This document shows positions 23,330 to 35,266 of a DNA stretch of 64,000 nt, one piece after another; position 1 is the first letter of the stretch; the number at the start of each line of letters is the position of its first letter. This DNA comes from Epichloe hybrida. Its lineage: Eukaryota; Ascomycota; Sordariomycetes; Hypocreales; Clavicipitaceae. The notes beneath the pieces were generated by a model. The model searched no databases. It was not told where the DNA came from and saw only the letters and a list, made by a program, of their open reading frames with translations. Location: contig JAFEKR010000004.1 in NCBI GenBank assembly GCA_019022495.1, forward strand, positions 3,472,001 to 3,536,000. Reading direction: 5' to 3'. A program made the position numbers and the translations under genes.

Positions 23330-25900
23330 CTACTCTCCAATACAGACAGCATACCCCGACCAAAGCGTGCTACAATCCGACCCCACGCCAGTGTTCATCC
23401 GGTAGAACTCATCCAAGCTGATACCTGCTGCATTGGCAATACTCTGACAGCCGTCTCCAGCAACGACTGTGTGCCATTTCTTGCAATTCTTGGATGCTCC
23501 AGGCTGAGTAGGAACCGGCGGAGCTGTTCCGGTGGTTGTCGTGGGAAGAACTGTACTGGTTTTGGCTGTTGGCGAGTCGGTAGGCTGCGTGCCGGATCCC
23601 AAGACGCAAACCTGTTCGTAACCATCTGGGGTCAGCTGGCTCCAAATACCAGTATCGCAGTTGGATCCGATCCAGGGATTCAGTCTGGTCAGTTCCGACA
23701 CCGTGATGCCGAACAGATCGGGAACCATGGAGCAGTTGAAGTTGGCTGCAGGAAAAGTCAGCATGCAAACACCAGACAGACATGGCGGAAGAAGTTATCT
23801 GACCCTTGTCCTGGATGCGGAAGTTTGTGTAGCAGCTACAACCCGATGGCTGAACTGACGAGGCTGGTATGCGCGTGCGGTTCACGGGCACGCAGTAGTC
23901 GTACGGCAGCGCCACATTTGCTAGAAAAGTAAGCACCGCACCAACGTCAGTAGACACGCAACGCGCAGAGCGAGCATAAGACAAGGTGAAGTCCACGACG
24001 GAAGATCTTACGAGGAGTCTGCCACTTCTGGACGCAGTAGCTTTTCCCTGCCTGGAGCACACAGTTACTTGCCGAGAGGCTGGGATTCCACTCCACCAGC
24101 TGCTCGACAGTGACATTGGCAAACTGTGCCCAACTAGAGCACGAATTTGCCACGGACAAGTTCTTCAGCTTGGAAGTGGCGTCAAACGCGTTCTCATACA
24201 CGTGGCAGTCACTGATAGTGCCGGAGGCCTTGGGCTGCAAGGTAGCTGTCTGGACTGGGCTGGGCACGAAGTCGGTTGTCGTCACTGGACGCGTGAACGT
24301 GGTTGCCGCCGCAGTAGTCGTGTAGCCGGAGTAGGTCTCTATGTTCCCTACAGGCTTGACGCAGTACGAAGTGTTGGCCCACAGATTGCCACAGGTTGAA
24401 TTGACTTGGGGGTTGAGGAAATAAAAGTCCGAGACAGCTAGGCTGAACTTGAGCGATATTGCAGCGCAATAGTCGCCAGCCTCGACCTTTACAAGAGAGG
24501 TTTAGACCATGGTTGACCGAGTAAATACGTTGAGAAGCGACTTACACGGTACCACTGTCCACACCTAGTATTGGATTGGCCCTGTGCATTCGTCGGCACT
24601 GGGGCTGGAGTCGTCACGGTGTCGCCCAAACCGACAGTGACTGTCCCCGATGGAGAGCTATCATGTTGTTGTGTCAAGATGACGACAACTTGTAGATGAC
24701 GGGGAAACTTTTTGGCTTACCTCGAACAAAGATACCAGCCTCTCCACGACGCCAGGTTAGAACAGGCCGAGTTGATCATTGGGTTCCATGCCTGGATTTG
24801 AGCAAGGGTTGCATTCCAGCTCTTCATCAGAGTCTCGCAGGTGTCGTAGAGATCCAACTGATAAGTACGACAGGTGCTCCCGGTGGGCAAACAGAGCGAT
24901 TGACCTACAGCAGGGAGATTGTCGCATCCGAGGTTGAGATTGTTCTTGGTGATCAACTGGTATGTCGACATGCCGTTGGCTGCCGAGATGGTGACGCACG
25001 AGTCATTCTGCTTGATTGTGTATGCTGATCCCGTACAGGCAGGTGGAGAGGGAAACGCAGTGGCATTGAGCGCATAAGATGTTGGCGTAGCGAAGCCATA
25101 ATTTGGCGCGCTACAGCTCTTTGTTGTATCCGCAAAAGCCCGAGCGAGCGTGTCGCCGAACCCAAACGGTGATCCCAGCTGTATCTGCTGTACGCCCAGC
25201 TCGCACTGAGAACACGTCTGAGCGTTGGTGTAGTTCGGCTGGTTGGCCCAGTCAGCCACGACAGCGTCGCAATACTTTCCGGACTCCCTGAAAGCTCGGA
25301 TTCAGTCAGGTTGTCAGGGGGCTGGAGTTTCTGTCGTTGCATCGACCAGGCACGAGAGGACTGACTCACTTGTCTTTCAGACATGACAGACTCGCCGCGT
25401 AGAGAAAACGGTCAACCAGGAGAGTTGCTGCCAGTCAAGATATCAGACGGTGTCTGCGATTTGTCCACTTCGTCGCTCGCTCCAGGGCAGGCAGGGTATC
25501 CAATGGAGAACTCACCCGGGTAGGCGAACTTGTTCGGAACCATGACATCGGAAGATGCTGTGCATGCTCCCAAGATGGAAGTTCGTAGACTTCGCAGGTC
25601 ATTCTGACAGGAGCTCTCGCACAGCGTGGTAAGCTGCTCGCCGGGAAGAATCTCAACACTCGCTCCCCTGTCATGTTACATCTTGTTAATATGCTGGACC
25701 CGGTGTCAACAACTTCGGTATACGCACTCCAAACCGGCATATCTCGGCAGCCATGCAGGACAAGACGATACAGTTCTGTTCACAACCGCGAAGCAGCCCT
25801 GGCTCAGCCCAAGCAAGTCATGGGGGAATGCGTAGCCATCAAATTGTTGGCCTTGGACGGTCGAAATCGCGACCAGAACGGTTATGAAAAGAGCGGACAT
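23330..25900 (-). CDS. Secreted multi-LysM chitin-binding protein, 689 aa, 8 exons
   Basis: Minus-strand exons: 25900-25728, 25667-25516, 25427-25370, 25287-24721, 24657-24546, 24486-24012, 23920-23804 and 23745-23330. All seven introns are GT-AG, 52-90 bp, and phase is kept throughout. Signal peptide: MSALFITVLVAISTVQGQ. An N-terminal cysteine-bearing region comes first (CESSCQNDL, LLVDRFLYAASLSCLKDK, NAQTCSQCELGV). LysM modules follow near residues 217-261 (YTIKQNDSCVTISAANGM), 270-316, 352-400 (YRVEAGDYCAAIS), 550-595 and 640-687 (HTVVAGDGCQSIANAAGI); one around 448-505 looks degenerate. Thr/Pro-rich linkers separate them. LysM modules bind chitin and N-acetylglucosamine glycans. It is divergent from the chitinase at 27044; LysM genes beside subgroup-C chitinase genes are a known fungal arrangement. 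It could protect hyphae, mask chitin or assist the chitinase; which one cannot be told here. Confidence 0.88.
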
Positions 25901-26209
25901 GGCCAAGGTGTAAGGCTTGGTGGAGCAAAAGCCAGACGAGATTGAGTTCTCGCAGCGGTATCAAGGAGACACGGCTCTATTTGACCCAAGAGCTCATTTG
26001 TGTATACACACTTGCGGAAATGGATTTCCGACACGGTGCACGCGATTGGTGAGCAATGCCACATCGTACGACAGAAGAATATAGTTACATCTATCTGTGC
26101 TAAAACCCAAAGACGAGAGAAGATTCGTAACTACAGCCACCCTAGCGTGTGATAAGAGGCATACATGAAGTGGGCGTATGCTAACGTCGTAGTATAAATC
26201 CTGATTTCC

Positions 26210-26340
26210 TTGACTTCCCTGACTTCCCTGACTTCCCTGACTGATTGACTGATTGACTATTGACTAATATTGACTGATCGACTAATCGGCTAACCGACTA
26301 ATCGACTAATCGACGAGCGACTGACTAATTGACTAACTGA
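26210..26340. repeat. Degenerate TGACT array
   Basis: Begins with four TGACTTCCC units, then continues as TGACTGAT/TGACTAAT-like units that drift to CGACTAAT. TGACT is also the core half-site of Gcn4/AP-1-type bZIP factors. Confidence 0.75.
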
Positions 26341-26467
26341 GCTATAGTCTTTCGTAACATCGAGGTGAGACCCTAGGCCACATGGCGCAGCACCTACATG
26401 TATGTACGAAATGCAGCATGCAGGAAGTATTTGAAAGATTCGATTCCGTCCATCGTAGGGTTACTGT

Positions 26468-26483
26468 CACATCACGTGATGTG
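26468..26483. promoter_or_regulatory. Perfect 16 bp palindrome with E-box CACGTG
   Basis: CACATCACGTGATGTG reads the same on both strands. Its core (TCACGTGA) is the preferred site of Cbf1/Pho4-like bHLH proteins. Position: 568 bp from the LysM start and 561 bp from the chitinase start, near the middle of the shared promoter. Confidence 0.55.
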
Positions 26484-27043
26484 CGACTATATACCCACGA
26501 TTGCTAGCCACGCGCAGATGGGAGTACAAGCAGACTTCGTCATCTTCTTGCCGTCGACAATAAGAATAAGCTGAACTTTTCACGCGTGTGCAACCCTTAA
26601 GCAATCTAAATGATCGGCGAGTCAGATGAGGGGAAACTTGCTAAGATCAATATTACCTCATTTCCTGCATCAAAATGTTCCAGATGCCGCCAACGATTGT
26701 CTACGTGACTGCTTTTGACGCAGTCTGAGGGGTCGAGGTTTGAAAAGGGGTTGCATGGACGATGAAGAATCCCACGCTGACATGCAGGAATGTATGAATG
26801 CAGCGTACCCATGTTACACCGGGGCTGAGTGCGTTTCCCTTTGGTAGACAAGCTCACTCCGACTCAGGCATGCGGAGAGGAAGCAGGGTCAAAGATACAT
26901 TCACGGAACAATTGGGAGGGTCATGGTAATACCACGATGCGGCGGATGGCTATTTACACGAGCGGTGCCTTAAGACTGGCATGCCAATCCCTTCTTACTC
27001 GATCCAATGCCTTTTCTCGGGCAGAGGAGTACACTTCTTTATC

Positions 27044-30000
27044 ATGAAGTCAATTTTTGTTACTGTGTTGGCGCTGCTGCAGACGATTGAACTATCCTCT
27101 GCTTCTCCTTCTCCTGAGTCGTTGCTGTATCCTCCGTCTCGTCGAAGCCTCCATGCACGTCGACTTGAAGTGTCTCGGGACAGTGACTCTACTAGAGTCC
27201 TGACTGCCCTGCAAGCTAGAGAAGACTACACATGTGGCCCCGGAAGTGAGTTGGTTCTCCAGCCATCTTTTCTTCCACTTCCACAATGCTCGTGCACCTA
27301 ACATGTCATCAGGACCTTGCGGCAATAAGGCATGCTGTGGTGGTAGGGATCCATTTCCATGACCAAACTTGACAACGCCGTTCCTGAATCAGCGTCCAGA
27401 ATCTGGAAACTGCGGCTACGGTGCTACCTACTGCGGCAAAGGCTGTACCAGTAACTGCGATGCCGTTGCCGAGTGCGGCAAAGACTCCAAGGATGGCAAG
27501 ACGACATGTCCGTTGAACACTTGCTGCTCCCAGTACGGATTCTGCGGCACCACCAAAGGTATTATGCACCCACCCACCCCCATTGTGGCACAAGTTTGCC
27601 AAGCGTGCAAGTTTTAACATGAACCTTGCCAGAATTCTGTGGGAAAGGCTGCCAGTCAAACTGCAATGAGAAGCCTTCGCCCCCGGGAGGGTCAACGAAA
27701 GGGAAGACCTTGTCAAGAGGTAAGATGCGCCGTGTGAAAAGCCGTGACGGACACCAAGTTTAACGCATCTAGTTATTGGGTACTACGAGGCTTGGAATGC
27801 CCGATCTACCTGCCACAAGACCTCGCCGCGCGACCTACCACGTATGGATTCTCCCCCAGCTTCCAAAGTATATGAGTACAGCTGACGAGAAGTTCCAGTC
27901 GCCGCCCTAACGCATCTGAATTATGCTTTTGCCTACCTGGACCCGACATCTTTCAAGATTACAACCATGGACGCCGCAACACCCATTTCTCTCTTCGATG
28001 ACATGTCGGATCTCAAGACCACTAACCCAGACTTGAAGATATTTGTCAGTATTGGTGGCTGGACGTTTTCGGATAACGACACCTATACACAGCCCATCTT
28101 TGGAAACGTGGCCCGCAGTTCGTCCAACCGCCAGTTGTTTGCCAACGAGCTTGTCGCCTTTCTGACCTACTACGGATTTGACGGGGTTGATTTGGACTGG
28201 TAAGCAACAGCCCCGGCTTCGCATTCCATCTTTCACCATCACAACTTTGGTTGCTGACATCTCTGCGACAGGGAGTATCCCGGGGCTTCTGATCGAGGTG
28301 GCAAGAAGGAGGATACGAAGAACTACGTCGAGCTCGTCAAGACACTCCGAGCCACGTTTGACAAAACTGGGCGTAGCTTGGGCATCACCTTCACAGCGCC
28401 ATCTTCTTACTGGTATCTAAGATGGTTCGATCTGCCGGGAATGATGAAGTATTGCGACTGGGTCAACTTGGTATGTTGGATTTAAACTCAGAAACTCGCC
28501 AGCATCAGGTACTGACTGACCTTGTACAGATGTCTTACGATCTCCACGGTATATGGGACAGCACAAATCCCATGTAAGCCTCGTCCCTTTATTCAAGTGA
28601 TGGCGGTGTACACGAATGCATGCAGAAACTGATGACTGATAATAGCGGCGCCATTGTCCAAGGCCATACCAACCTGACAGAGGTCAAGTTGGCTGCAGAG
28701 CTGTTCTGGCGCGTGAAGATCCCAGCTCACAAAATCGCCTTGGGCTTCGGGTTCTACGGTCGAGCTTTCACACTTGCCAGTCCCAGCTGTACAACGCCAG
28801 GGTGCCCTTTCTCGGGAGGTGCGAAGCCGGGTTTGTGCACCAAGACAAGCGGATGTAGGTCTTGATCCAAACCTTTGGATATGGTCTCTGCTTAACCGGT
28901 GACAGATCTTGCGTATTATGAGGTGCAGGACATCTTGAAGAAGAACCCCAATATCAAGGTCATCCATGATAAGGAATCGGCCGTGAAGTACTTCACTTTT
29001 GACACAAATCAGTGGATCTCATACGATGACAAGGATACTTTCAAACAAAAGGTCGAATGGGCCAATGCTGCTGGCTTCTCGGGCTCCTTGATCTGGGCGT
29101 CCGATCTCGGTACGCGTCAACACCAACACCACCTCTTCACTACTCGCAGCTTGTCTGGCTAACTCCCATGGTGGAACAGACAACTTTGATTTTACAGCGC
29201 ATGCGGCTCTCACGGGCAAAGACAAATTGACCCTCAACTCACCACTGAGCAAGAAGACGCTCCAAGCCAGCCAGATGACGAAAGACGATCTGAACTCGTA
29301 TCTCCGCAAAGACTGCTACGTCCGAGAGGACTCTCTCAGTTCCTGCAAGTCAGGTGATGACCAGGTTGGCTATGACAAAGCTGGGAGGGTAAGTTGACAA
29401 TCCAAACCATCTCTCTCCCGTCTTGGAAGGTGTTGTTAATTGGATCGGGACAGTCAAAAGATTACAAGCCCATCTGCTGCCCCAAGGGCAGCGGAATGAC
29501 CAAGTGCCAATGGAGAGGTGGCACCGGCGGCACAAATGTCGGACGAGACTGCAATGGACAATGCCACGCGGGCGAGGTCAAAATCACAACGTCTGACTAT
29601 GGCGGTTCACCAGGAGAATCCTCCGAGACGGCTCACTGCACCAGAGGCCAGAAGGCATTTTGTTGTGAAATGGGTATATTCAGTGACGCCCTCAGCCAGT
29701 GCAACTGGTCCGATGGAGTGTAAGTTCTCGAGCATGAGGCCTTTGGTTGTTTGCATCTTTGAGCGCTGGCTGATCCCGTGACAGTGGAAGCTCGTGCAAG
29801 AGTGACCAGCAAAAGCTGGCAGACATATGGGACAAGACGGGCTGGGGCACAGTTTTCAAGCACGGCAATGAGTTCTGTTGTCCCAAGGACGATCCCCCAC
29901 CACTGCTGTACTGCCGCTGGGTCGGTAAGGGTGATTGTGCGGACAACACGTGTGGCGGATCAGAGGTCACTCTCTTGACAGATGAACGAGGAGACTCGTA

Positions 30001-31327
30001 CAGCGGCTGCGCTTGTAAGTCTTTGCCGTCACCTTCCTTCGGTGGACCGGGTTTTTTTTTTTTTTTTTTTTTGCAATACCTAACATTGCAAACAGGGGGA
30101 CGAAAGCGAGCTCTCTGCTGCACGCCAAACACACAGGCGCTGCAAACCGCGACCTGCGACTATGACTTGTGCAAATTGATCGAGAACCGGGCTGCATGTG
30201 ACGACGAAGCTGGCTATAATGATGAGGAGGGCTACACAAGCTTGCTCAGACGTTCTTCATACGTCACTGGCGACGGTCGGATGCTCTGGACCTATGAAGA
30301 TGGCGGTGTGACGGACGAGCACGAGAATCATCTCGAGGCCCGAGCTGCCTTGCCAGGACAGCCACGACCCAAGTTCCTTTCGCTGGCCAAGCTGACAGGA
30401 TCTGCCATTTACCAAAGCAAGAAATTGGCCATGACAAGCCGGGCCTACTGGCCCGGATTGAAGAGCCTTGAGAAAGATGGGTCGGATACGCTTTTCCTCC
30501 GTGGCGGCTTCGAACTGCTGAAAGACACGTGCGGCTCGACAGCAATGACGTTCATTCCTGCCGCACAACTCCCGAAGAAGGGCTTCCAGCTGGAACACCT
30601 CCGCGAGATCAACATGATAGACAATTTTGTAAGAAGCTTGCTGTCCGGTAAGCTCTTCTCCGGCGCCGACATGACGATCAAGTTCGATCCCATGGCGGTG
30701 TGCAATGGCTGGAACAGAGTATACGACGTCAGCCTTCCGCGAATCGGCCAGGCCGTCCGCGACGTGACCGACTACACCCTGCCGGTCACACCCAACGACC
30801 GCATCTTCGAAGCCATCGGGTCGTATGCCTATCGCGAGGGCTTGAGCTTCCTACCCGGGCCGCTCAACCTCCTCAAACGAACGTTGATGATGGGCAACTC
30901 CCCGCTCGGCTCCGTCAGCAATTTCAGGAATCTGCTGGGCGAAGTGGCAAGCAAGGGGAACGAGCAAGCAATGCAAAAAGTGCTCGGGGCGATGCGGGGA
31001 ACCGTTGGGGTTTTCAACTACCTCAATGACGCCCACCTGCACCGGGCTTTCATGGCGGCCGGCAGGACCCTGACCGCCGAGATGAGACACGCAGACGAGT
31101 TCATCCCGGAGCTCAGGGGCATCCTGGCGGCTTGGAAGGAGTGGGAGCCTGACTACTATGACTATGTGGTATCCAAGGCGACAGCGTGGCTGACCAACCG
31201 CGGAGCCATGGTTGCCCAAAAGTTTGCTAGCGGCGTGGCTAATAACCCGAACGCGTTGAAGCTTGTCTCCGAGGCGGCGCAGGTGGTGTCGCAGGTGGGC
31301 CAGATCAAGTCTCCATTGTCACCGTAG
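27044..31327 (+). CDS. Secreted GH18 class V chitinase, subgroup-C type, 1146 aa, 14 exons
   Basis: Exons: 27044-27245, 27313-27342, 27400-27558, 27633-27719, 27773-27841, 27899-28199, 28272-28470, 28530-28573, 28646-28854, 28906-29109, 29180-29388, 29454-29719, 29785-30014 and 30096-31327. All introns are GT-AG and in phase. Signal peptide MKSIFVTVLALLQTIELSSA, then a propeptide-like Arg-rich stretch. A cysteine-rich hevein-type chitin-binding region follows (about residues 63-150: PCGNKACCG, CGYGATYCGKGC, CCSQYGFCG). The GH18 barrel (about 160-515) has SIGGW and the catalytic motif D277-G-V-D-L-D-W-E284; E284 is the proton donor, and the tryptophan codon is split by an intron. Behind it lie more cysteine-rich segments (KPICCPKG, KAFCCE, NEFCCPKDD) and a 400-residue C-terminal region without known domain, as in large fungal subgroup-C chitinases. 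There is no LysM inside; that function sits in the divergent neighbour. Exon 2 (30 nt) is the least certain. Confidence 0.92.
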
Positions 31328-31848
31328 GCTATGGTATGGAGAGGAAGTTGATAGCTTTGCGCAGATGTGCTACCATACTGGTTGGGCGTCGAGTTTCGTG
31401 GTCCCGTGGGTGGTGGACTTCTGATAGCCTGCGTGGCTAAGGGATGAGCAGGAGCAAGACAATAATATCTTCATCTTGGTGCCAGTTTTTTTTATCAATC
31501 ATTGTTGGCACTCCGTCGCAGTCAGCAAAGCAGTTGCCTAACGCTCCCAACCAAAGTATGCGCTGAATGACGTATTCAGCTTGCCAAGAATCTCCATTCG
31601 GCAATGGGACCGCCAATTCCTTTCCAAAGGTAATTCGTCAACCCTCTTATCTAAAATCTGCTCCCTAGCTGTCCCGATGAACCAAAACCAGGCATACTCC
31701 GACCTGGGGGCGAGCCCCGTCCGTCACTGGGGAGCATCTTGGGGCACCTACTCTTCTTGCTGCTTCTGTAAACGTCGAAATGTGGATTGACCGACTGGTA
31801 ATAATACATCGTCATGAAAATTATCGTTGGTATTAACGGGCATGACTC
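31328..31848. other. Intergenic between convergent chitinase and FCF1
   Basis: No gene recognised; the 69-codon frame at 31581-31790 has no support. The 3' flanks of both genes lie here. Confidence 0.6.
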
Positions 31849-32574
31849 TTAAGAATTAGGGGCATCCGGTAGCCTCTCAATCACATACTTTCCCCTCGCC
31901 ACGCTCATCAGCGGCACACCGGGAATCTTTCGCAACCTCTGCTTCAGCGCTTTGTCATTCGTGCCCACAATGTATATCCTGTTCTTGCTCACTCTGTCTA
32001 CCAGGCAATCATCTGCATAGGTACCCTTGTGATCGCACTCCAATCTTGTCCATCGTTCATCTCGAGCCACCCGCAAGGCCAGCCTGTATTTGGGACCCAG
32101 CTTCTCCAATTCCGACATGACGCACGATGTGATCATTGGGTTACATTTGGCGTATAGGCAGTCCATCATGGATTCGAGTAGCGACAGCTTCCGCTGGACT
32201 GTGTGACTGAGGAAGTTGGTGTCCACTAGCACGTTATACGCTGTTCGGGAGAGACGTTAGTGCAAGTGCACCGAAAATTGCATTCGCGGGAGAAAAGACA
32301 TACGAGGAACGAGGGCAGTGTTGTGCTGGAAGAACATGTTGCTGGGCATCTGGGGCGCCTCGCGAACCAGGTCGCCATTGACTGTCTCCTTCTCTTTTCT
32401 TTGGGCTTCGGCTTCGGCTTTCTGCTGGTTCACTTTCAATCTTCCATCGCGCTGGCCGAGGACTCGCTTGACCTGTGATGAGGGACCATCAGCTTCTTTC
32501 TTCTCATTGCCAAAAGCGCCTTATCGATAAATGCCTACCAGGCCGAATTTTCTTGTCTTTTTGGCGACACCCAT
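31849..32574 (-). CDS. FCF1: rRNA-processing protein Fcf1 (PIN domain), 198 aa
   Basis: Three minus-strand exons: 32574-32539 (36 nt), 32472-32304 and 32240-31849. The short first exon encodes MGVAKKTRKFGL, the conserved N-terminus of Fcf1, and splices in phase to VKRVLGQRDGRLK and later to VPPYNVLVDTNFL. The PIN nuclease-like domain covers about residues 65-190, with the acidic residue in LVDTNF and conserved SVMSELEKLG-, GTYADDCLVDRV- and YIVGTNDKALKQRLRKIPGVP-type segments (the first reads CVMSELEKLG here). Fcf1 is an essential nucleolar component of the small-subunit processome, needed for cleavages at the 5' end of 18S rRNA precursors. The length matches the yeast protein closely. It is divergent from RFC4 with 355 bp between the starts. 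Confidence 0.93.
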
Positions 32575-32929
32575 TCTTGTGGCTGGGAGTAGTAGCTCCC
32601 GTACTTTGCTGAGTAGGTCCAAGAGTCTGTCTTGAAACGCTTTATCGATCAGGAATTGTCGCGACCGGCTGGCGTTGTGATGCTGCGAGATTCTGTCGTG
32701 CTTGCAAAATGTGGCATGTAGGGGAAAAAATTGGCTTTGTCGTTGCTGGTTTTTGCCGCCGCTCATTCTCAAGGCGGTGGCAGGCACGTGGCGCACGGAC
32801 CATCTCCAAATCCACCCCAGCCTGCGATTTGACTGCGAGCTGTGGCCACCCCACCATGGCACCATGGAGACGCGCCAAGTCGCGTAAAGTGATTTGTTAA
32901 ACTATTCAACATCACAAATCGCAATCATC
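32575..32929. promoter_or_regulatory. Shared divergent promoter, FCF1 / RFC4
   Basis: A 355 bp region. Two ACGCG cores, one in each orientation, lie at 32870-32874 and 32881-32885, within 60 bp of the RFC4 start. ACGCG is the core bound by MBF-type cell-cycle factors. Shadow frames of the FCF1 antisense strand run through it. Confidence 0.5.
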
Positions 32930-34150
32930 ATGCCCGCCGCCAAATCCGAGGAAAAGGGCGAGTCTTCGACCGCTGCCACAAAGGCAGCTCTCGCATCATC
33001 TTCGAATGGGTCTCTGAGTTATGAGCTGCCATGGTAATTCAAGTGTAAAGCAATCGCGAGCGTCAAGCCTTGTAGCTAACGCAAGGCCGGCAGGGTCGAA
33101 AAGTACCGTCCCGTTTTTCTTGACGATGTGGTCGGTAACACAGAAACGATAGAGCGATTGAAAATCATTGCAAAGGAAGGAAACATGCCTCACGTCATCA
33201 TTTCGGGAATGCCGGGTATCGGGAAGACGACGAGTGTGCTCTGCTTGGCCAGACAATTGCTTGGGGAGTCGTACAAGGAGGCCGTGTTGGAGTTGAACGC
33301 AAGCGACGAGCGGGGTGAGTGTGTGATTTCGGCAACGACTCTTTCTCTTCTTTGGGAAAAAAAAAAAAAAAAAAAAACCCCTGACTGACAACTACTTCAA
33401 GGTATCGATGTCGTTCGAAATCGAATCAAGGGCTTTGCACAAAAAAAGGTAACGCTGCCTCCTGGCCGACACAAGCTCGTCATTCTCGACGAAGCCGACA
33501 GCATGACATCTGGTGCGCAACAAGCCCTTCGTCGAACTATGGAAATCTACTCCAACACTACTCGATTTGCTTTCGCGTGCAATCAGTCCAACAAGATCAT
33601 TGAGCCTCTCCAATCTCGATGCGCCATCCTTCGTTACGCTAAACTGTCCGACTCACAAGTCGTCAAGCGATTACTACAAATCATCGAGGCTGAGAAGGTC
33701 GAGTACAGTGACGACGGTCTCGCTGCTCTGGTCTTCAGTGCTGAGGGCGACATGCGTCAGGCCATCAATAACTTGCAGTCTACCTTTGCCGGTTTCGGTT
33801 TCGTATCGGGCGATAACGTTTTCAAAGTTGTTGATTCTCCGCATCCCATTAAAGTGCAGGCGATGCTGAAGGCATGCTATGAGGGGAATGTGGACTCGGC
33901 GTTGGACACCTTGAGGGAACTCTGGGGCTTGGGATACTCTAGCCACGATATCATCAGTACCATGTTCAAGGTGACCAAGACGATCCCAACGCTGAGCGAG
34001 CATTCAAAGCTGGAGTTTATCAAGGAGATTGGCTTCACGCATATGAAGATCTTGGAGGGCGTACAAACACTGCTCCAATTGAGCGGCTGTGTTGCGCGGT
34101 TGTGCAAGCTCAATATGGACCCAAAGAAATTCGAGGTAGCAGCTAAGTGA
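32930..34150 (+). CDS. RFC4: Replication factor C subunit Rfc4 (human RFC2-like), 357 aa
   Basis: Three exons: 32930-33033, 33094-33314 and 33402-34150. Intron 2 contains a run of about 19 A. The spliced protein has an N-terminal Ala/Ser-rich tail, then [18 protein letters not shown], Walker [11 protein letters not shown], the [14 protein letters not shown] segment across the second join, Walker [10 protein letters not shown], and the Ser-Arg-Cys arginine-finger motif in [11 protein letters not shown]. The sequence from KYRP to QSTFAGFG matches yeast Rfc4 rather than Rfc2, Rfc3 or Rfc5. RFC loads the PCNA sliding clamp onto primed DNA as an AAA+ pentamer and forms alternative loaders in checkpoint signalling. 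Length is normal for the small subunits. Confidence 0.95.
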
Positions 34151-34300
34151 AGCATGTAGGAAGCTATTTTCATTGCATGGTATAGGCGTTGGGTTAAATC
34201 AGTTCGGACATGGGCACAGTGCGTCTTGGCTTTGGAAGCGGAAAATTCGTGTGATGAGTATTCCGGCCAGGATGCTCCATGACGATTAATGTTGTTACGC

Positions 34301-34682
34301 TCACTTGTTCCCCTCATTCTTACCAAACTCTTCCTCATACCTCTGCCACTTCGCCTTTTCCCTCATCCATCTCCGCTGCATGCGCATCTGATTTTCGTAC
34401 TGTCTCAACCGCCAATCGGCCTCAATCATACCTCCCAACACCATGCCCGACATTTGCAGGTAACTGCAGCGCAAAGTCAGCTTGAAATAGTGCGTGTTGC
34501 TGCCCTTCTTACACTTTGAATTGAACCGTTGTTCCACGATATATTGGCGACCAGACATAGCCAATGCCACCGAGGACAGCAGCGCCGGCACCCCATTTTG
34601 CAGCTCCAATGAGCGCCCCTTTTCCTGCTTCCCAAGCGGCGTCCTGCGCCTCTTCGGTTTTCAATGGATCGTGTGTTCTCAT
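34301..34682 (-). CDS. Small conserved membrane protein, 110 aa
   Basis: Two minus-strand exons: 34682-34513 and 34463-34301, with a 49 bp intron (donor GTAAGA, acceptor CTGCAG) in phase. The protein starts MRTHDPLKTEEAQDAAWEAG, has two hydrophobic Gly/Ala-rich segments (about 22-45, GALIGAAKWGAGAAVLGGIG, and 55-72, VYLQMSGMVLGGMI), and ends in a highly charged Arg/Glu/Lys helix (about 75-105). Size, two hairpin membrane segments and charged tail resemble HIG1-type mitochondrial respiratory supercomplex factors, but I do not see that family's full motif, so this is only a possibility. Its 3' end lies 150 bp from the 3' end of RFC4. The unspliced frame would be out of phase at the C-terminus. 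Confidence 0.7.
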
Positions 34683-35266
34683 GGTTGGTGTCGGAGCTGA
34701 GCTAGTCGACTAGGTCAGAGACAGACTGCCTGTCCCCAAGCAGCAACTGTTACTGCTTGACGGACAGATCGAGAGGGGCGCTTGCAGCTCAATTGAGATG
34801 AGTACCACGAGGAATTCAATAGTATCATCATATTAATCACAGCAAAAACATCGTACGACGGTTTGTCGCCGGACTGATTGTGGATATGAAGCCATGGACG
34901 GACGTATTGGAGCTCTGTCTTGAACATCGTCTCCACAACACCCCGCTACATGCACCAAACATCGCCTACTGGCATAGTGGAGGCTTTGCAGGTAGCTAAA
35001 ATCTGTTCAACTTGTTGGAACACTAGGCAGAATTCTGGGTCCTTTTTTTTTTTTTTCATCTTCTGCCGTCTCTTTAGAAGATGACACGATGCCACTTGCA
35101 ATGACCACGCTGGACTGTTCTGCCTAGCTTCTTTGCACTATTTGGTTATCTCTCATCCAAGTCCACGTTCAGTCAGACTTGACGCTTGTTTACCTTGCAT
35201 GCCTTGTGATTCTTGCTATATATTTTATTCGTAACCAAGCATTGTTGATCATACCCGTCAGTCACG
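34683..35266. promoter_or_regulatory. Divergent promoter, small membrane protein / derlin
   Basis: A 584 bp region with a T run at about 35043-35056. No gene or clear site recognised. Confidence 0.5.

Larger units (their letters stand above)
25901..27043. promoter_or_regulatory. Shared divergent promoter, LysM gene / chitinase
   Basis: A 1,143 bp region between the two ATG codons. It contains GATAAG at about 26151, a TGACT-rich degenerate array at 26210-26340, and a perfect 16 bp palindrome with a central CACGTG at 26468-26483. No gene seen. Confidence 0.6.
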
